Source: Polyangiaceae bacterium (GTDB lineage: Bacteria > Myxococcota_A > Polyangia > Polyangiales > Polyangiaceae). From it: a DNA stretch of 35,874 nucleotides. The notes beneath the pieces are model-generated. The model worked only from the letters and a program-made list of their open reading frames with translations. It was not told the origin of the DNA and did not search any database. The position numbers and the translations under genes were made by a program. Positions 18,298 to 26,434 of the stretch are shown here, one piece after another. Location: assembly GCA_009780955.1 (NCBI GenBank), contig WQZB01000051.1:1-35874 (forward strand). The letters run 5' to 3'. The stretch's first letter is position 1; every line of letters begins with the position of its first letter.

Positions 18298-21274
18298 AGA
18301 GCTGGTTGCTGACGTCGGCGGCGTGCTCGCCGTATGGGCAGGCCTGCTTTGGCTTGAAAGTACGATTCTCGCGCTCGGCTGGCGGCACGAGTTCGTTGGA
18401 TCGTGGGAGATCAGCCTTGCGCGTAGAACCGCCGGTCCGGTGGCGCTCGCGAGTCTCCTCCCAGCGGCCGTGCTGATCGCTACCGCGAGTCGGCTCGTAA
18501 AAAAACGCAAAGCCACGCAGCTTGCGGCAGTCGCGTTTGCCTTTGGCGCTATGGTTGGGTTCGGTGTTTCAACGGGCCGCCACATGGCAAACCCGCTTGT
18601 GCGCGCGCTCTTCGTGCTTGCTCTAGCAGGCTTGTCGTGCAGCGCCGTGTATGTGCTCATCAAGCGCTTGCCGCTCAATCGGCCGATCGTGCTCGCAGGG
18701 TTCGGCGTGCTCGTCACCGCGCTTGGGTGGCTCGCCGACAACTTCGTTTTGCCGCGCCTTTATCCGGCTTTCCATCATGCCCTGTTCGCCATCACGCTTG
18801 CGGCAAGCGCGTCGATTTGGTTCTTCGTACGCGGTAGCAAGCTCACGTGGCCCACGGCCGCCATTGGCGTCGGCGGCCTCGGCATAACTGGGCTCGCCAT
18901 TGTAACAGCTGGCAGCGGTGCCCGAAGCATTGCGGTCGACGACAACGCACGCCGCGTGCTCGTGGAGCATGCGCCGCTGCTTGGTCGTGCGGTTTTCGTC
19001 GCAAAAGCAATTGCGCCGCCACCACCCATGGACGACGGCGCCGCCACCACCGAAGACAGCGCCCACACAATCCAGGGCGCCGCGCGCACGCCGCGCACGC
19101 TCGACTGGACGGGCAAAGACATCGTTCTCATTTCGATCGACGCTTTGCGTGCCGACCACTTGTCGTCGTATGGCTATGCGCGAAAAACGAGCCCAAATAT
19201 CGATCGCCTGGCAGCTCGTGGCGTCCGCTTCACACACGCTTATTGCCCAACACCGCACACGTCGTATTCGATAACGTCAATGATGGCGGGAACCTACATG
19301 CGACCGCTGCTTACGCTGGGCGTGGGCGATGACTCCGAGATGTGGGCCGATATCCTTCGCCGCTATGGATACCGCACGGCGGCCTTCTACCCGCCGGCTG
19401 TTTTTTTTATCGACGCGCATCGCTTTACGACGATTCGCGACAGATCCCTTGGCTTCGAATACAAAAAAGAAGAATTCACCAAACCAGAACTTCGGCGGGC
19501 ACAAATTGCTGAGTATCTCGCCAACGCGAGCAGCGATCACGGCCCGAATCACGGCCTAAATCACGAAGGGCAGCCGCTTTTCTTATGGGTTCATCTTTTC
19601 GAGCCGCATGAGCCTTACGAAATGCACCCGGAGCATCCGTTTTCCGGTAGCTCCGGTAGCGATTCGCTCGACGCCTACGACAGCGAAATCGCTACGGCCG
19701 ATGCTTTCGTCGGCGAGGTCATCGACCTTGTGAACGCATACCGGCCCGGCGCAACCATCCTTGTCACAGCCGACCACGGAGAGGAATTCGGCGATCACGG
19801 CGGGCATTACCACGGCACGAGCGTCTACGAAGAGCAGGTACGCGTTCCGCTCGTGATCGCAGGGCAGGGCATTGCACCGCGCGTCGTCGATACGCCCGTG
19901 CAAACGATCGATCTTTTGCCGACCACGCTTGCAGCGCTCGATATCCCAATGCCAGCGCGCCTGCGCGGTCGCGATCTCGGCCCGCTCATCACGGGCCATG
20001 CTCCTGCCAACGACGAAGGCTTGGCGTTTGCTGAGACCGACGACTACACGCTCGTTGCACGCGGCACCGACAGACTGGTATGTGCGCGCAAGATCTCGGC
20101 GTGCACGCTCTTCGACGTCCAGCAGGATCCGGGCGAGACGCACGCCGTGCCGGACCGCCCCGAGCGCGTGCAAGAACTCCGGCGCATCACAGCCCGGATC
20201 GAGCGCGAAAGCGGCAAAGTCGAAGCCTCGGACATGCCGGAAGCGCTGCGACGAGGAATGCAAGGCGATCGCGATGCGGCCGAAGACGTCGCGCTCTTGT
20301 TCGACGATGCGCGCGTCGACATCCGACGCGCTGCAGCCGAATGCGCGTTCCGTCTGCGTGCACCCGAGATGGCGCCGCAGCTTCGGCGCGCGCTCGCGCA
20401 AGATGAAGACGACGAAGTGAAGAAGTGGAGTGCGCTTGCACTCATGAGACTCGGTCCCGAAGGCCTCCGCGACGAAGCAACCAAGGCAAAGATGCTCACA
20501 ACGACTTTGCTCGGAACAAGCACGCGCCTCCAGACAGCCGCGGCTCTTGCCCTTGCGGAACAAGGCGATCCGCGTGGGCAAGACGTGCTCGTCGCGCGTT
20601 GGGAATCGGCGTTCGTGCCAGGGGCGAAAGAGCACGGCGAGCTCGAGGAAGGCCGCGAGCTACTTGGTGCCTTCGCGAAGCTTCGCACACACTCGGCGGT
20701 TCTGCCGCTCACCCGCGCGCTCGACGACGTACGTTTGCGGCCCTACATCGTTGATGCGCTCGCGGACATCGGCGACACTCGTGCGAAAGAAGCTCTTGTC
20801 AGGGTGTTTTCAACGGAAAAATACGTGAACGTGCGGCCTCGCGAGGCCCGCGCGCTCGTCCGGCTTGGCGCGCGCGAAGAGCTCCGAGCACCGCTCGAGC
20901 GCTTTGCAGGCGCACCCGTGCCAATGCCTGAAGCCATCGCGTTCGCACGCGACGCTGGCTTGCTCGATCCTGCTCACGGTGGCTACGTGGGGCATGCGAG
21001 CACGGCACAAACTGCATCATCGGTGAGCGTGCGGCTTCGATTTTCGGCCGCGGGCCCAGCGCGCCTGCTCGTGCTCCTTGGCAGCGATGCAAGGGCAGGG
21101 GGTCTTGTGGTGTCCGTCGATGGGGAAGCCATGACGGCACAGCCGAAAGATGAAATTTGGATCGTCGAACTGCCAGGCGGAAAAGGACCTTTCGTCGACG
21201 TGCGTCTGGAACATCCTCGTGGCATCTTGGCCGCTTGGATTGTCCCCCGTGCGCTAGTAGAGTCCGCGCCGTGA
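18290..21274 (+). CDS. Membrane-anchored sulfatase-fold (alkaline phosphatase superfamily) hydrolase with HEAT-repeat tail
   Basis: From ATG 18290 there are 994 residues; an ATG at 18227 would add 21 residues coded inside an inverted repeat. Five or so membrane segments occupy about residues 1-235. The catalytic domain begins at VLISIDALRADHLSSYGY (metal-binding Asp) and includes LFLWVHLFEPHEPY and TADHGEEFGDHGGHYHG, which bind the second metal site. The nucleophile region reads CPTPHTSYSITSMMAG: the C/S-x-P-x-R formylglycine motif is absent, so a Thr or Ser may serve directly, as in phosphoglycerol or phosphoethanolamine transferases. HEAT-like repeats follow (AAECAFRLRAPEMAPQLRRA, then ALALMRLGPEG), then a beta-rich end. 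A substrate in the envelope is likely but unidentified. Its stop overlaps the next start (GTGA). Confidence 0.8.
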   Translation: MLLELVADVGGVLAVWAGLLWLESTILALGWRHEFVGSWEISLARRTAGPVALASLLPAAVLIATASRLVKKRKATQLAAVAFAFGAMVGFGVSTGRHMANPLVRALFVLALAGLSCSAVYVLIKRLPLNRPIVLAGFGVLVTALGWLADNFVLPRLYPAFHHALFAITLAASASIWFFVRGSKLTWPTAAIGVGGLGITGLAIVTAGSGARSIAVDDNARRVLVEHAPLLGRAVFVAKAIAPPPPMDDGAATTEDSAHTIQGAARTPRTLDWTGKDIVLISIDALRADHLSSYGYARKTSPNIDRLAARGVRFTHAYCPTPHTSYSITSMMAGTYMRPLLTLGVGDDSEMWADILRRYGYRTAAFYPPAVFFIDAHRFTTIRDRSLGFEYKKEEFTKPELRRAQIAEYLANASSDHGPNHGLNHEGQPLFLWVHLFEPHEPYEMHPEHPFSGSSGSDSLDAYDSEIATADAFVGEVIDLVNAYRPGATILVTADHGEEFGDHGGHYHGTSVYEEQVRVPLVIAGQGIAPRVVDTPVQTIDLLPTTLAALDIPMPARLRGRDLGPLITGHAPANDEGLAFAETDDYTLVARGTDRLVCARKISACTLFDVQQDPGETHAVPDRPERVQELRRITARIERESGKVEASDMPEALRRGMQGDRDAAEDVALLFDDARVDIRRAAAECAFRLRAPEMAPQLRRALAQDEDDEVKKWSALALMRLGPEGLRDEATKAKMLTTTLLGTSTRLQTAAALALAEQGDPRGQDVLVARWESAFVPGAKEHGELEEGRELLGAFAKLRTHSAVLPLTRALDDVRLRPYIVDALADIGDTRAKEALVRVFSTEKYVNVRPREARALVRLGAREELRAPLERFAGAPVPMPEAIAFARDAGLLDPAHGGYVGHASTAQTASSVSVRLRFSAAGPARLLVLLGSDARAGGLVVSVDGEAMTAQPKDEIWIVELPGGKGPFVDVRLEHPRGILAAWIVPRALVESAP

Positions 21275-22434
21275 GTGACGAAGGTGACGAAAAACATGGC
21301 GACGGCGAAGCAAAAGACGCCGCCGACGCAAACTCGAACGACTCGCCCGACAACGCGACGAGCGACGCCGAAAACGTGACGCCCGAAGATGTCGACGAGG
21401 CCAACCCAGAGGCGATCGCGCGCCGTGTCGCGGCCTTGGGCGACGACGATCCGTTAGAGAGCCGCGCGCGCGAAGAGGAACGCAAGCTCGCCGAACGCCG
21501 CACGGCCGCAAAGGCCACCAAGAAAGCTGGCAAGGCAGGCAAGAAAAGCGGCCTCGAGGTGGCCGCTTCGAAGAAGCTTGCGAAGATAGGCACGCGGGCC
21601 GAGCCACGCCGCAGGCTTGCTGTTTCCGCCGATGCCGATCCACTGCTTGCGCGCACGGAGAAGCTCGGTGATTGGGCAAGGAAGAACCAGAAAGTCGTGC
21701 AAGTGGTTGCTGGCGCGCTTGCCGTTGCGGTGCTCGGAATTGTTGGCTTCCGTTATTACGATAACAGGCGTGAAATAGAGGCCTCGGTCTTGCTTGCCAA
21801 GGCTGTTGCAGACGAGCGCGGACACATTGGCGAACCCCCGAAAGACGAAGCAGCTCGCAATGCCATGGGTCCGACTTTCAACACATTCGACGAGCGCAGA
21901 GACGCGGCTCTCAGTCGCTTTCGTGAAGTCGAAACCAAGTTCCCGAAAACAGGAGCGGCCATTCTCGCTCGGCTTGCCGAGGGGTCGCTTTTGCTCGACA
22001 AAAGGGACGCCAATGGCGCCTTCGCCGCGTTCGACAGCGTGAGAAATTCGCCGCTTGCCGCGGTGGACAAAGAAGTCAAGGGTCGCTCAATCGAGGGCAT
22101 TGGCTTTGCCTACGAGCTCAAGGCCGACGCGAATGCCGCCGACGCGCCGAAGTATCTCGATGATGCGCTCCGGGCGTACAAAGATCTCGAAGGTACCGAT
22201 GTTCGCGGCTTCAAAGAGCTTGCAATGTACCATCAGGCCCGCGTTGCCGAGAAAAAGGGCGACAAGGACAAGGCCCGAGAAATCCTTCTTGCACTCAAAG
22301 AGTCATTCAGCAAACCGGGTGACAGCGTTGCCAATCTCCCAAGCGGTGCAGAGTTTCCGTATCTAAGTGAGGTCGCGATGGATCGCCTTCGTATGCTCGA
22401 TCCCACGGCGATGCCGAAGAGCGGCGAAGATTGA
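21271..22434 (+). CDS. YfgM-like single-pass membrane protein with TPR region
   Basis: This is about 387 residues from a GTG overlapping the previous stop. The first 140 residues are highly charged and Ala/Lys-rich (KATKKAGKAGKKSGLEV) and look disordered. One membrane span lies at about 146-168 (VVQVVAGALAVAVLGIVGF). The periplasmic part has TPR-type helices (ALSRFREVETKFPKTGAAIL, ARLAEGSLLLDKRDANGAFA, AMYHQARVAEKKGDKDKARE). This plan matches YfgM, a chaperone-like partner of the Sec translocon, and in E. coli yfgM sits directly before bamB, as here. An upstream-extended frame from 21157 is unlikely because it lies inside the sulfatase gene. Confidence 0.75.
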   Translation: MSDEGDEKHGDGEAKDAADANSNDSPDNATSDAENVTPEDVDEANPEAIARRVAALGDDDPLESRAREEERKLAERRTAAKATKKAGKAGKKSGLEVAASKKLAKIGTRAEPRRRLAVSADADPLLARTEKLGDWARKNQKVVQVVAGALAVAVLGIVGFRYYDNRREIEASVLLAKAVADERGHIGEPPKDEAARNAMGPTFNTFDERRDAALSRFREVETKFPKTGAAILARLAEGSLLLDKRDANGAFAAFDSVRNSPLAAVDKEVKGRSIEGIGFAYELKADANAADAPKYLDDALRAYKDLEGTDVRGFKELAMYHQARVAEKKGDKDKAREILLALKESFSKPGDSVANLPSGAEFPYLSEVAMDRLRMLDPTAMPKSGED

Positions 22435-22467
22435 CATGACGTTGCAAAAGCAAGAGAAGGCGCATCC

Positions 22468-23814
22468 TTGAGCCGCACGCCAAGCCGCACGCGAAAGAGT
22501 CTTGTAACGCCTTTCGCGCCTTTCACGTTCGTCGTGTTTGCCACGTTCGCATCAGCCTGCGGTGCGGACGTTTTTGCTGGCGATCGGACGAATCCCGCGG
22601 TGCCTTTGTGGTACGCGCGGCCGAACGGCGCCATGAGTGTTTTTGTGCGTCGCACGCTAACGGCTCCATCGCGCACTGTCGGCGAAGACTGGGAGCGCGG
22701 CCGCCCCGAAATCGACAGCGCGCGCAACCGCGTGTTCGTTGGGTCCTCCGACCATGGGCTTTATGCGTTGCGCGCAGGCGATGGCAGCACAATCTGGCGC
22801 TTCGAAACACTCGCCGTCGTGCAAAGCGAGCCACTTTACGATTCGGAAATGGACTACGTCTATTTTGGGTCGAACGATGGCGCGCTTTATTGTGTGCGCG
22901 CGCAAACCGGTAAGCTCGTTTATCGGTTCGACACAGGCGCCGAGGTTTCGCGAAAGCCGGTGCGCGCAGGCGAGAATCTATTTTTCTCGAATGCCGCTGA
23001 CTTTCTTTTTTCGATCGACCGTCGCACGGGCAAGCAAAACTGGCAGGTGCATCGAACGCCGGCATTGGGCATGGAAATCAGCGGCCACGCTGGACCAGCG
23101 TACGATCCTGCGAGCAACCTCGTGTTCATGGCCTACTCCGACGGGCACGTGATTGCATACAGTGGCGCCGACGGCTCGGAGAAATGGAGCCCGGTCGATC
23201 TTTCTGCTGACGCCGAGCAGGCTGGCGGTGAAGCGCCACGCTACCTTGATGTCGACACGACGCCGGTGCTCGACGACAGCCCGCAAGGACGCGTCGTTTA
23301 CGTCGCAAGCTACGCCGCGGGCGTGTATGCGCTCGATGCAACGACCGGCTCGCGAGCGTGGGCGAACGACAAGGTCATTGGAGTCACCGATCTGCTCCTG
23401 TGGAAAGAGCGCGCACACATGCCGAATCCCAATGGCCCTGACCGCGGCGGGCCCATGGTGCCCGAACGCAAGTTGATTGTCGTCTCGAGTGCAGCCGTCG
23501 GGCTCACGGCGCTCGACACCGTAACAGGCCGCGTTGTTTGGCAGAACAAGGTGCCCGAAGGCGGAATCACGGCGCCCGCGGCTCTAGCCGGTGCGCTGTT
23601 TGTGGGTACGAGTCGCTACGGCGCGTTTCTTTTGTCGCCGCGCAATGGCAAAGTCATCGACGGAATCGATTTTGGTACGGGCTTTTCGCAAACCCCTGCG
23701 GCGTACGGGAATCGTGCCTACGTGATGACGAATGCAGGAACATTCCTCGGCGTCTCCGTTGCACCGCCGCTTCCTCTTGCCCACGCGATGTACAGCGCAA
23801 CTCAGTCGCGCTGA
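22468..23814 (+). CDS. PQQ-repeat beta-propeller lipoprotein, BamB-like
   Basis: This is 448 residues from a TTG. The leader ends FVVFATFASAC, a lipobox with Cys31. The mature part has repeated propeller blades: NRVFVGSSDHGLYALRAGDG, DYVYFGSNDGALYCVRAQTG, ADFLFSIDRRTGKQNW, GRVVYVASYAAGVYALDATT and GAFLLSPRNGK. BamB is the accessory scaffold of the Bam complex. The position right after a yfgM-like gene supports that role, and bamD lies elsewhere in the window, but other PQQ-propeller lipoproteins look alike. A palindrome lies 20 bases after the stop. Confidence 0.75.
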   Translation: MSRTPSRTRKSLVTPFAPFTFVVFATFASACGADVFAGDRTNPAVPLWYARPNGAMSVFVRRTLTAPSRTVGEDWERGRPEIDSARNRVFVGSSDHGLYALRAGDGSTIWRFETLAVVQSEPLYDSEMDYVYFGSNDGALYCVRAQTGKLVYRFDTGAEVSRKPVRAGENLFFSNAADFLFSIDRRTGKQNWQVHRTPALGMEISGHAGPAYDPASNLVFMAYSDGHVIAYSGADGSEKWSPVDLSADAEQAGGEAPRYLDVDTTPVLDDSPQGRVVYVASYAAGVYALDATTGSRAWANDKVIGVTDLLLWKERAHMPNPNGPDRGGPMVPERKLIVVSSAAVGLTALDTVTGRVVWQNKVPEGGITAPAALAGALFVGTSRYGAFLLSPRNGKVIDGIDFGTGFSQTPAAYGNRAYVMTNAGTFLGVSVAPPLPLAHAMYSATQSR

Positions 23815-23833
23815 ATTTGAAAATCCAAGGCGA

Positions 23834-23859
23834 TAGGGGCGTATGACCATACGCCCCTA
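23834..23859. repeat. TAGGGGCG-type palindrome between convergent genes
   Basis: TAGGGGCGTATG (23834-23845) and its exact complement (23848-23859) flank a 2-base loop. It shares the eight outer bases of each arm with the palindrome at 17567 but not the inner ones. It sits between the convergent bamB-like gene and the Cys-rich lipoprotein gene and may act as a two-way terminator; no T-run follows. Confidence 0.65.
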
Positions 23860-23878
23860 CACGCAAATCGCGAATAGT

Positions 23879-23900
23879 GCGCGTCGAATCGAAAGCGGGT
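23879..23900. repeat. Solo arm of the MITE/REP-like family
   Basis: Read on the minus strand it begins ACCCGCTTTCGATTCGACG, differing at few positions from the arms of copies 1-3. Its outer T is the first base of the TTA stop codon (23900-23902) of the lipoprotein gene, the same contact seen at copy 2. No partner arm is nearby. Confidence 0.55.
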
Positions 23901-24643
23901 TAAGGTATCGGTGGTACCGGTTCTGCGCACACGATATCGCATGTAATGGCGTCGAACGCGCAGCCCGCTTCTAGATCGGCTTGGGTCAGGCCGCTCGTCC
24001 CGCAAGTACACGTATCGACTACGAGCTCGCAGCCGCAATCGTAGCGGGTGTTGGTCCCGTCGGCGACGGTGGTCGTGATCGCGCAGCTGGCGAAATCCCA
24101 GGTCTTCGAGGCATTCTCGGAGGTGCAGATGATATGGTTTGTATTGACCCCTGGATTGAGCGGTTCTACCGATTCATTGGGGTGGGCTTGTGTCGCGAGA
24201 TCACGCGAATCGTAACATACGAAATCGTGCGTTCCGTCGTTGAGCTGCGTGCCTTCGCAATCCGGGCTGTCGTAAATCGCGTAGGTGAAGCTCCAATTCG
24301 CAGGGGGAATGTTTGCCGAGGGGCAGAGATCGCTGATGACCACGGGCACTCCATTCGTATCGACGAGCTGCCCGTCTGGGGTGAAGTTGAAACAGGGACA
24401 CTCCTCCTGATTGGGCGTCAGCGATGAGAGACACCGGTACTCCGGATTAGAAGGGTCCTGACGATCGCCGCAAATGCGGACCGACTGGTCGGTGAAGTCA
24501 TTGCCCGCTAGGGTGAACCCGATGGATCCATTTTCGCCTCCATCATCGCTACCGCCACTCGCACTGTTGTCGGTCGAATTCGACGAACAAGCGAAAATCA
24601 TGACAGCGGCGAACGCGGGTGCAATTGCAATACGGCCTTTCAT
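23900..24643 (-). CDS. Cys-rich lipoprotein, paralogue of the gene at 24844
   Basis: This 247-residue protein has a lipobox in AFAAVMIFAC (Cys19) and a polar Ser/Asn/Gly linker (about 20-40). The mature domain has many cysteines in fixed positions: VRICGDR, YRCLSS, ECPCFNF, SDLCPSA, DSPDCEGTQLNDG, VCYDSRD, NHIICTSENASKTWDFASC, YDCGCELV, CTCGTSGLT and AGCAFDAITCDIVCA. No known domain is recognised. GGAGGA is nine bases before the ATG. About half of the residues match the neighbouring paralogue in colinear order, so the two arose by tandem duplication. It is probably a disulphide-stabilised surface or periplasmic protein. Confidence 0.8.
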   Translation of the reverse strand: MKGRIAIAPAFAAVMIFACSSNSTDNSASGGSDDGGENGSIGFTLAGNDFTDQSVRICGDRQDPSNPEYRCLSSLTPNQEECPCFNFTPDGQLVDTNGVPVVISDLCPSANIPPANWSFTYAIYDSPDCEGTQLNDGTHDFVCYDSRDLATQAHPNESVEPLNPGVNTNHIICTSENASKTWDFASCAITTTVADGTNTRYDCGCELVVDTCTCGTSGLTQADLEAGCAFDAITCDIVCAEPVPPIP

Positions 24644-24843
24644 TCTTCAATCCTCCGAGTAAATCCGAGATTGATTCTCGTTTTTAGGTGGAGGTTGCAA
24701 CGCCTGTTCCGTGACCTCGTTCATACCGTATGTGATGGAAGTGGCCGTCATCGTTACGCGAGATCATCGTGGTCACACGCATGTTTACCATGCAACCCGC
24801 TTTTGCCACGCACATGAGATCCAGACGTGTGCATCCGCGGTCG

Positions 24844-25590
24844 TTATCTCGTGATCGGCCCGCCACCGGCACACAGGATGTCACACGTCTTGAGATCGAA
24901 CACGCAACCGGTTTCCAAGTCATCCACAGTAAGACCGCCATTGCCGCAAGTGCATGTGCCACCGGCCGGAGTCAGAGTGCAGCCGCAATCGTAGCGCTTC
25001 GCTCCAGCTGCAGCCTCATCCGGCGTTGTCGCGATCACACAGCTCAAAAAGTCCCAAGACTTTGACGCGTTCAGCGAAGTGCAAAGTACATGGTTCGTGT
25101 TCACGCCGGAATTCAGGACTTCGTTGGCCGACTGGTTTGGGAATGCCTGTGTTGACACATCGTGCGAGTCGTAGCACGTGAAGTTGTGTGCGCCATTGTT
25201 GAGCTGTGTTCCACTACAATCAAGGGCCGAGAAGACCTCATACTGGAATGTCCAATTGGCCGCCGGAAGGTCCGACGACGAGCAGAGGTCGGGAATTGCT
25301 GCCGGCATTCCCGTTGCGGGATCGACGAGGCTGCCGTCCGCCGCGAAATTGAAACACGGGCATGGAGTGAGCGTCGACGTGCACCGGTATTTCGCGTCTG
25401 GCGCCGAGCGCGAGCCGCAAATGCGAACCGAGTTGCCCGTGAAGTCGGCACCCGATAGAGCAAGTGTCATGGACGCGGTTTCGTAGCCGCTGCCGCCATC
25501 TGGCCCGTCTGCTGCGGTCGTTGAGTTTGACGAACAAGCGAGAATCGAAGTGACGATGACGGCAGGCACAAATAGAATATAAGTTTTCAT
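24844..25590 (-). CDS. Cys-rich lipoprotein, paralogue of the gene at 23900
   Basis: This 248-residue protein has a leader MKTYILFVPAVIVTSILAC (lipobox Cys19), then a Gly/Asp linker and the same Cys-spaced domain as its neighbour: VRICGSR, YRCTSTLTPCPCFNF, DLCSSSDLPAANWTFQY, DCSGTQLNNGAHNFTCYDS, NHVLCTSLNASKSWDFLSC, YDCGCTL, CTCGNGGLT and TCDILCA. One loop is four residues shorter than in the paralogue (before CPCFNF). A TATAAT-type promoter is visible upstream, but there is no clear ribosome site before the ATG. The 200 bases between the two genes show no terminator and no ORF I trust. Confidence 0.8.
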   Translation of the reverse strand: MKTYILFVPAVIVTSILACSSNSTTAADGPDGGSGYETASMTLALSGADFTGNSVRICGSRSAPDAKYRCTSTLTPCPCFNFAADGSLVDPATGMPAAIPDLCSSSDLPAANWTFQYEVFSALDCSGTQLNNGAHNFTCYDSHDVSTQAFPNQSANEVLNSGVNTNHVLCTSLNASKSWDFLSCVIATTPDEAAAGAKRYDCGCTLTPAGGTCTCGNGGLTVDDLETGCVFDLKTCDILCAGGGPITR

Positions 25591-25633
25591 GGAATGCCAA
25601 GCGAAGTTAGACCGTAAGGTGTGTAAAATACGA

Positions 25634-25661
25634 ATTATAGTTACATATGTGTCTATTGTAA
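25634..25661 (-). promoter_or_regulatory. Sigma70-type promoter of the Cys-rich lipoprotein gene
   Basis: On the minus strand TTACAA (25661-25656) and a perfect TATAAT (25639-25634) are 16 bases apart, inside an AT-rich island (25605-25680) unlike its surroundings. The implied transcript would start near 25627, about 37 bases before the ATG. Confidence 0.55.
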
Positions 25662-25716
25662 TAATCGAATAAGAATGAAGAATGCGAATTTCATGTCGAT
25701 TCCAGTAGCCCTGCTA

Positions 25717-25762
25717 GGGGGCGGCAGCAGCCAGACATCTTGCCCTGGCCGCTGCCGCCCCC
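25717..25762. repeat. Strong GC hairpin upstream of the lipoprotein promoter
   Basis: GGGGGCGGCAGC (25717-25728) pairs exactly with GCTGCCGCCCCC (25751-25762), and five more pairs form inside after one mismatch. There is no T-run. It may insulate the lipoprotein promoter from the left or be a REP-like unit. Confidence 0.5.
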
Positions 25763-26104
25763 GCCTCGAGCCGCCGCGTGCCGCGTGCCTGGCACGCTCA
25801 GTCGAGACGCAGAACCACGACGCCGGGTGGAGGTATAGTGCCCGGCACATGCGCGTCGCTGAGTCGGTGCTGCTGGTTCGCGGCACAATGGCGGGATGGA
25901 GATCATGTTTCGTTCCGTTCCTGACTTTGCAGTGCGACGGTCTATCGAATGGGTTTGCAACGGGTATTCCCACACACCAAGACGAACTCCGCAGCGCGAA
26001 TCGTGGCTTGCTCGCTCTTGCCGCGCCGCAAGCTGCTACGCGCCAGCCTCGGTGCCCCGCATGTGCATGCTGCGGCAAATCACGTGCGAATGCGAAAACA
26101 CGCG
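25763..26104. other. Non-coding or decayed stretch of about 340 bases
   Basis: Several frames are open here on both strands, but none has a convincing start, composition or motif. The bases just before the tandem array read AATCACGTGCGAATGCGAAAA. I see no gene. Confidence 0.4.
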
Positions 26105-26326
26105 GAGTCTGCCGATCTCACGAAGGCGTTACGCGCCGGAGTCTGCCGATCTCACGAAGGCATTACGCGCCGGAATCTGCCGATCTCACGAAGGCATTAC
26201 GCGCCGAGTCTGCCGATCTCACGAAGGCGTTACGCGCCGAGTCTGCCGATCCTCACGAAGGCGTTACGCGCCGAGTCTGCCGATCTCACGAAGGCGTTAC
26301 GCGCCGAGTCTGCCGATCTCACGAAG
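26105..26326. repeat. Tandem array, seven units of 33-34 bp
   Basis: Units start at 26105, 26139, 26173, 26206, 26239, 26273 and 26306; the last is cut after 21 bases. Each begins GAGTCTGCCGATCTCACGAA and goes on to GGCGTTACGCGCC. Differences are limited to G/A changes at two sites, one extra C in unit 5 and a 33/34-base length alternation. There are no unique spacers, so it is not a CRISPR. The plus strand has no stops in any frame, so long ORFs across it are artefacts; the length alternation would shift any reading frame. Confidence 0.9.
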
Positions 26327-26374
26327 ACATTATGTCAACTAACCCGAAAGCCTTCGGGTTAGTTGACATAATGT
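26327..26374. repeat. Perfect 22-bp-arm palindrome at the end of the tandem array
   Basis: Arms at 26327-26348 and 26353-26374 are exact complements with a 4-base loop (AGCC). The left arm starts ACATTATGTCAACTAACC. The right arm supplies the XerC-like half of the dif candidate (26361-26371), so the left arm is an inverted second copy of that half. It is AT-rich against a GC-rich background. Confidence 0.85.
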
Positions 26375-26388
26375 ATCTTATGCGAAAT
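26361..26388 (+). other. dif: Candidate dif site (XerC/XerD chromosome-dimer resolution)
   Basis: The layout is XerC-like arm AGTTGACATAA, centre TGTATC, XerD-like arm TTATGCGAAAT. Against the E. coli dif from memory, 7 of 11, 5 of 6 and 9 of 11 positions match (21 of 28), including the CATAA and TTATG cores that face the crossover. Chromosomal dif sites are single-copy, intergenic and near the terminus; this one is intergenic and unusually AT-rich for its surroundings. A plasmid- or phage-type Xer site is the alternative. Confidence 0.6.
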
Positions 26389-26434
26389 TTAGTGGCACTA
26401 GTGTCTAGCCTTCACAATCGGCCTTCAGAGGGCT

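Noticed and set aside
24684-24962. Minus-strand ORF between the two Cys-rich lipoproteins
   Set aside because: Its first third lies inside the lipoprotein gene in another frame and it lacks a ribosome site; only the last 43 codons would be novel.
26105-26326. CRISPR array
   Set aside because: Units are contiguous with no unique spacers, and no cas gene is present.
26327-26374. Integron attC site
   Set aside because: The palindrome is perfect and lacks attC core sites and extrahelical bases; the Xer arm match explains it better.
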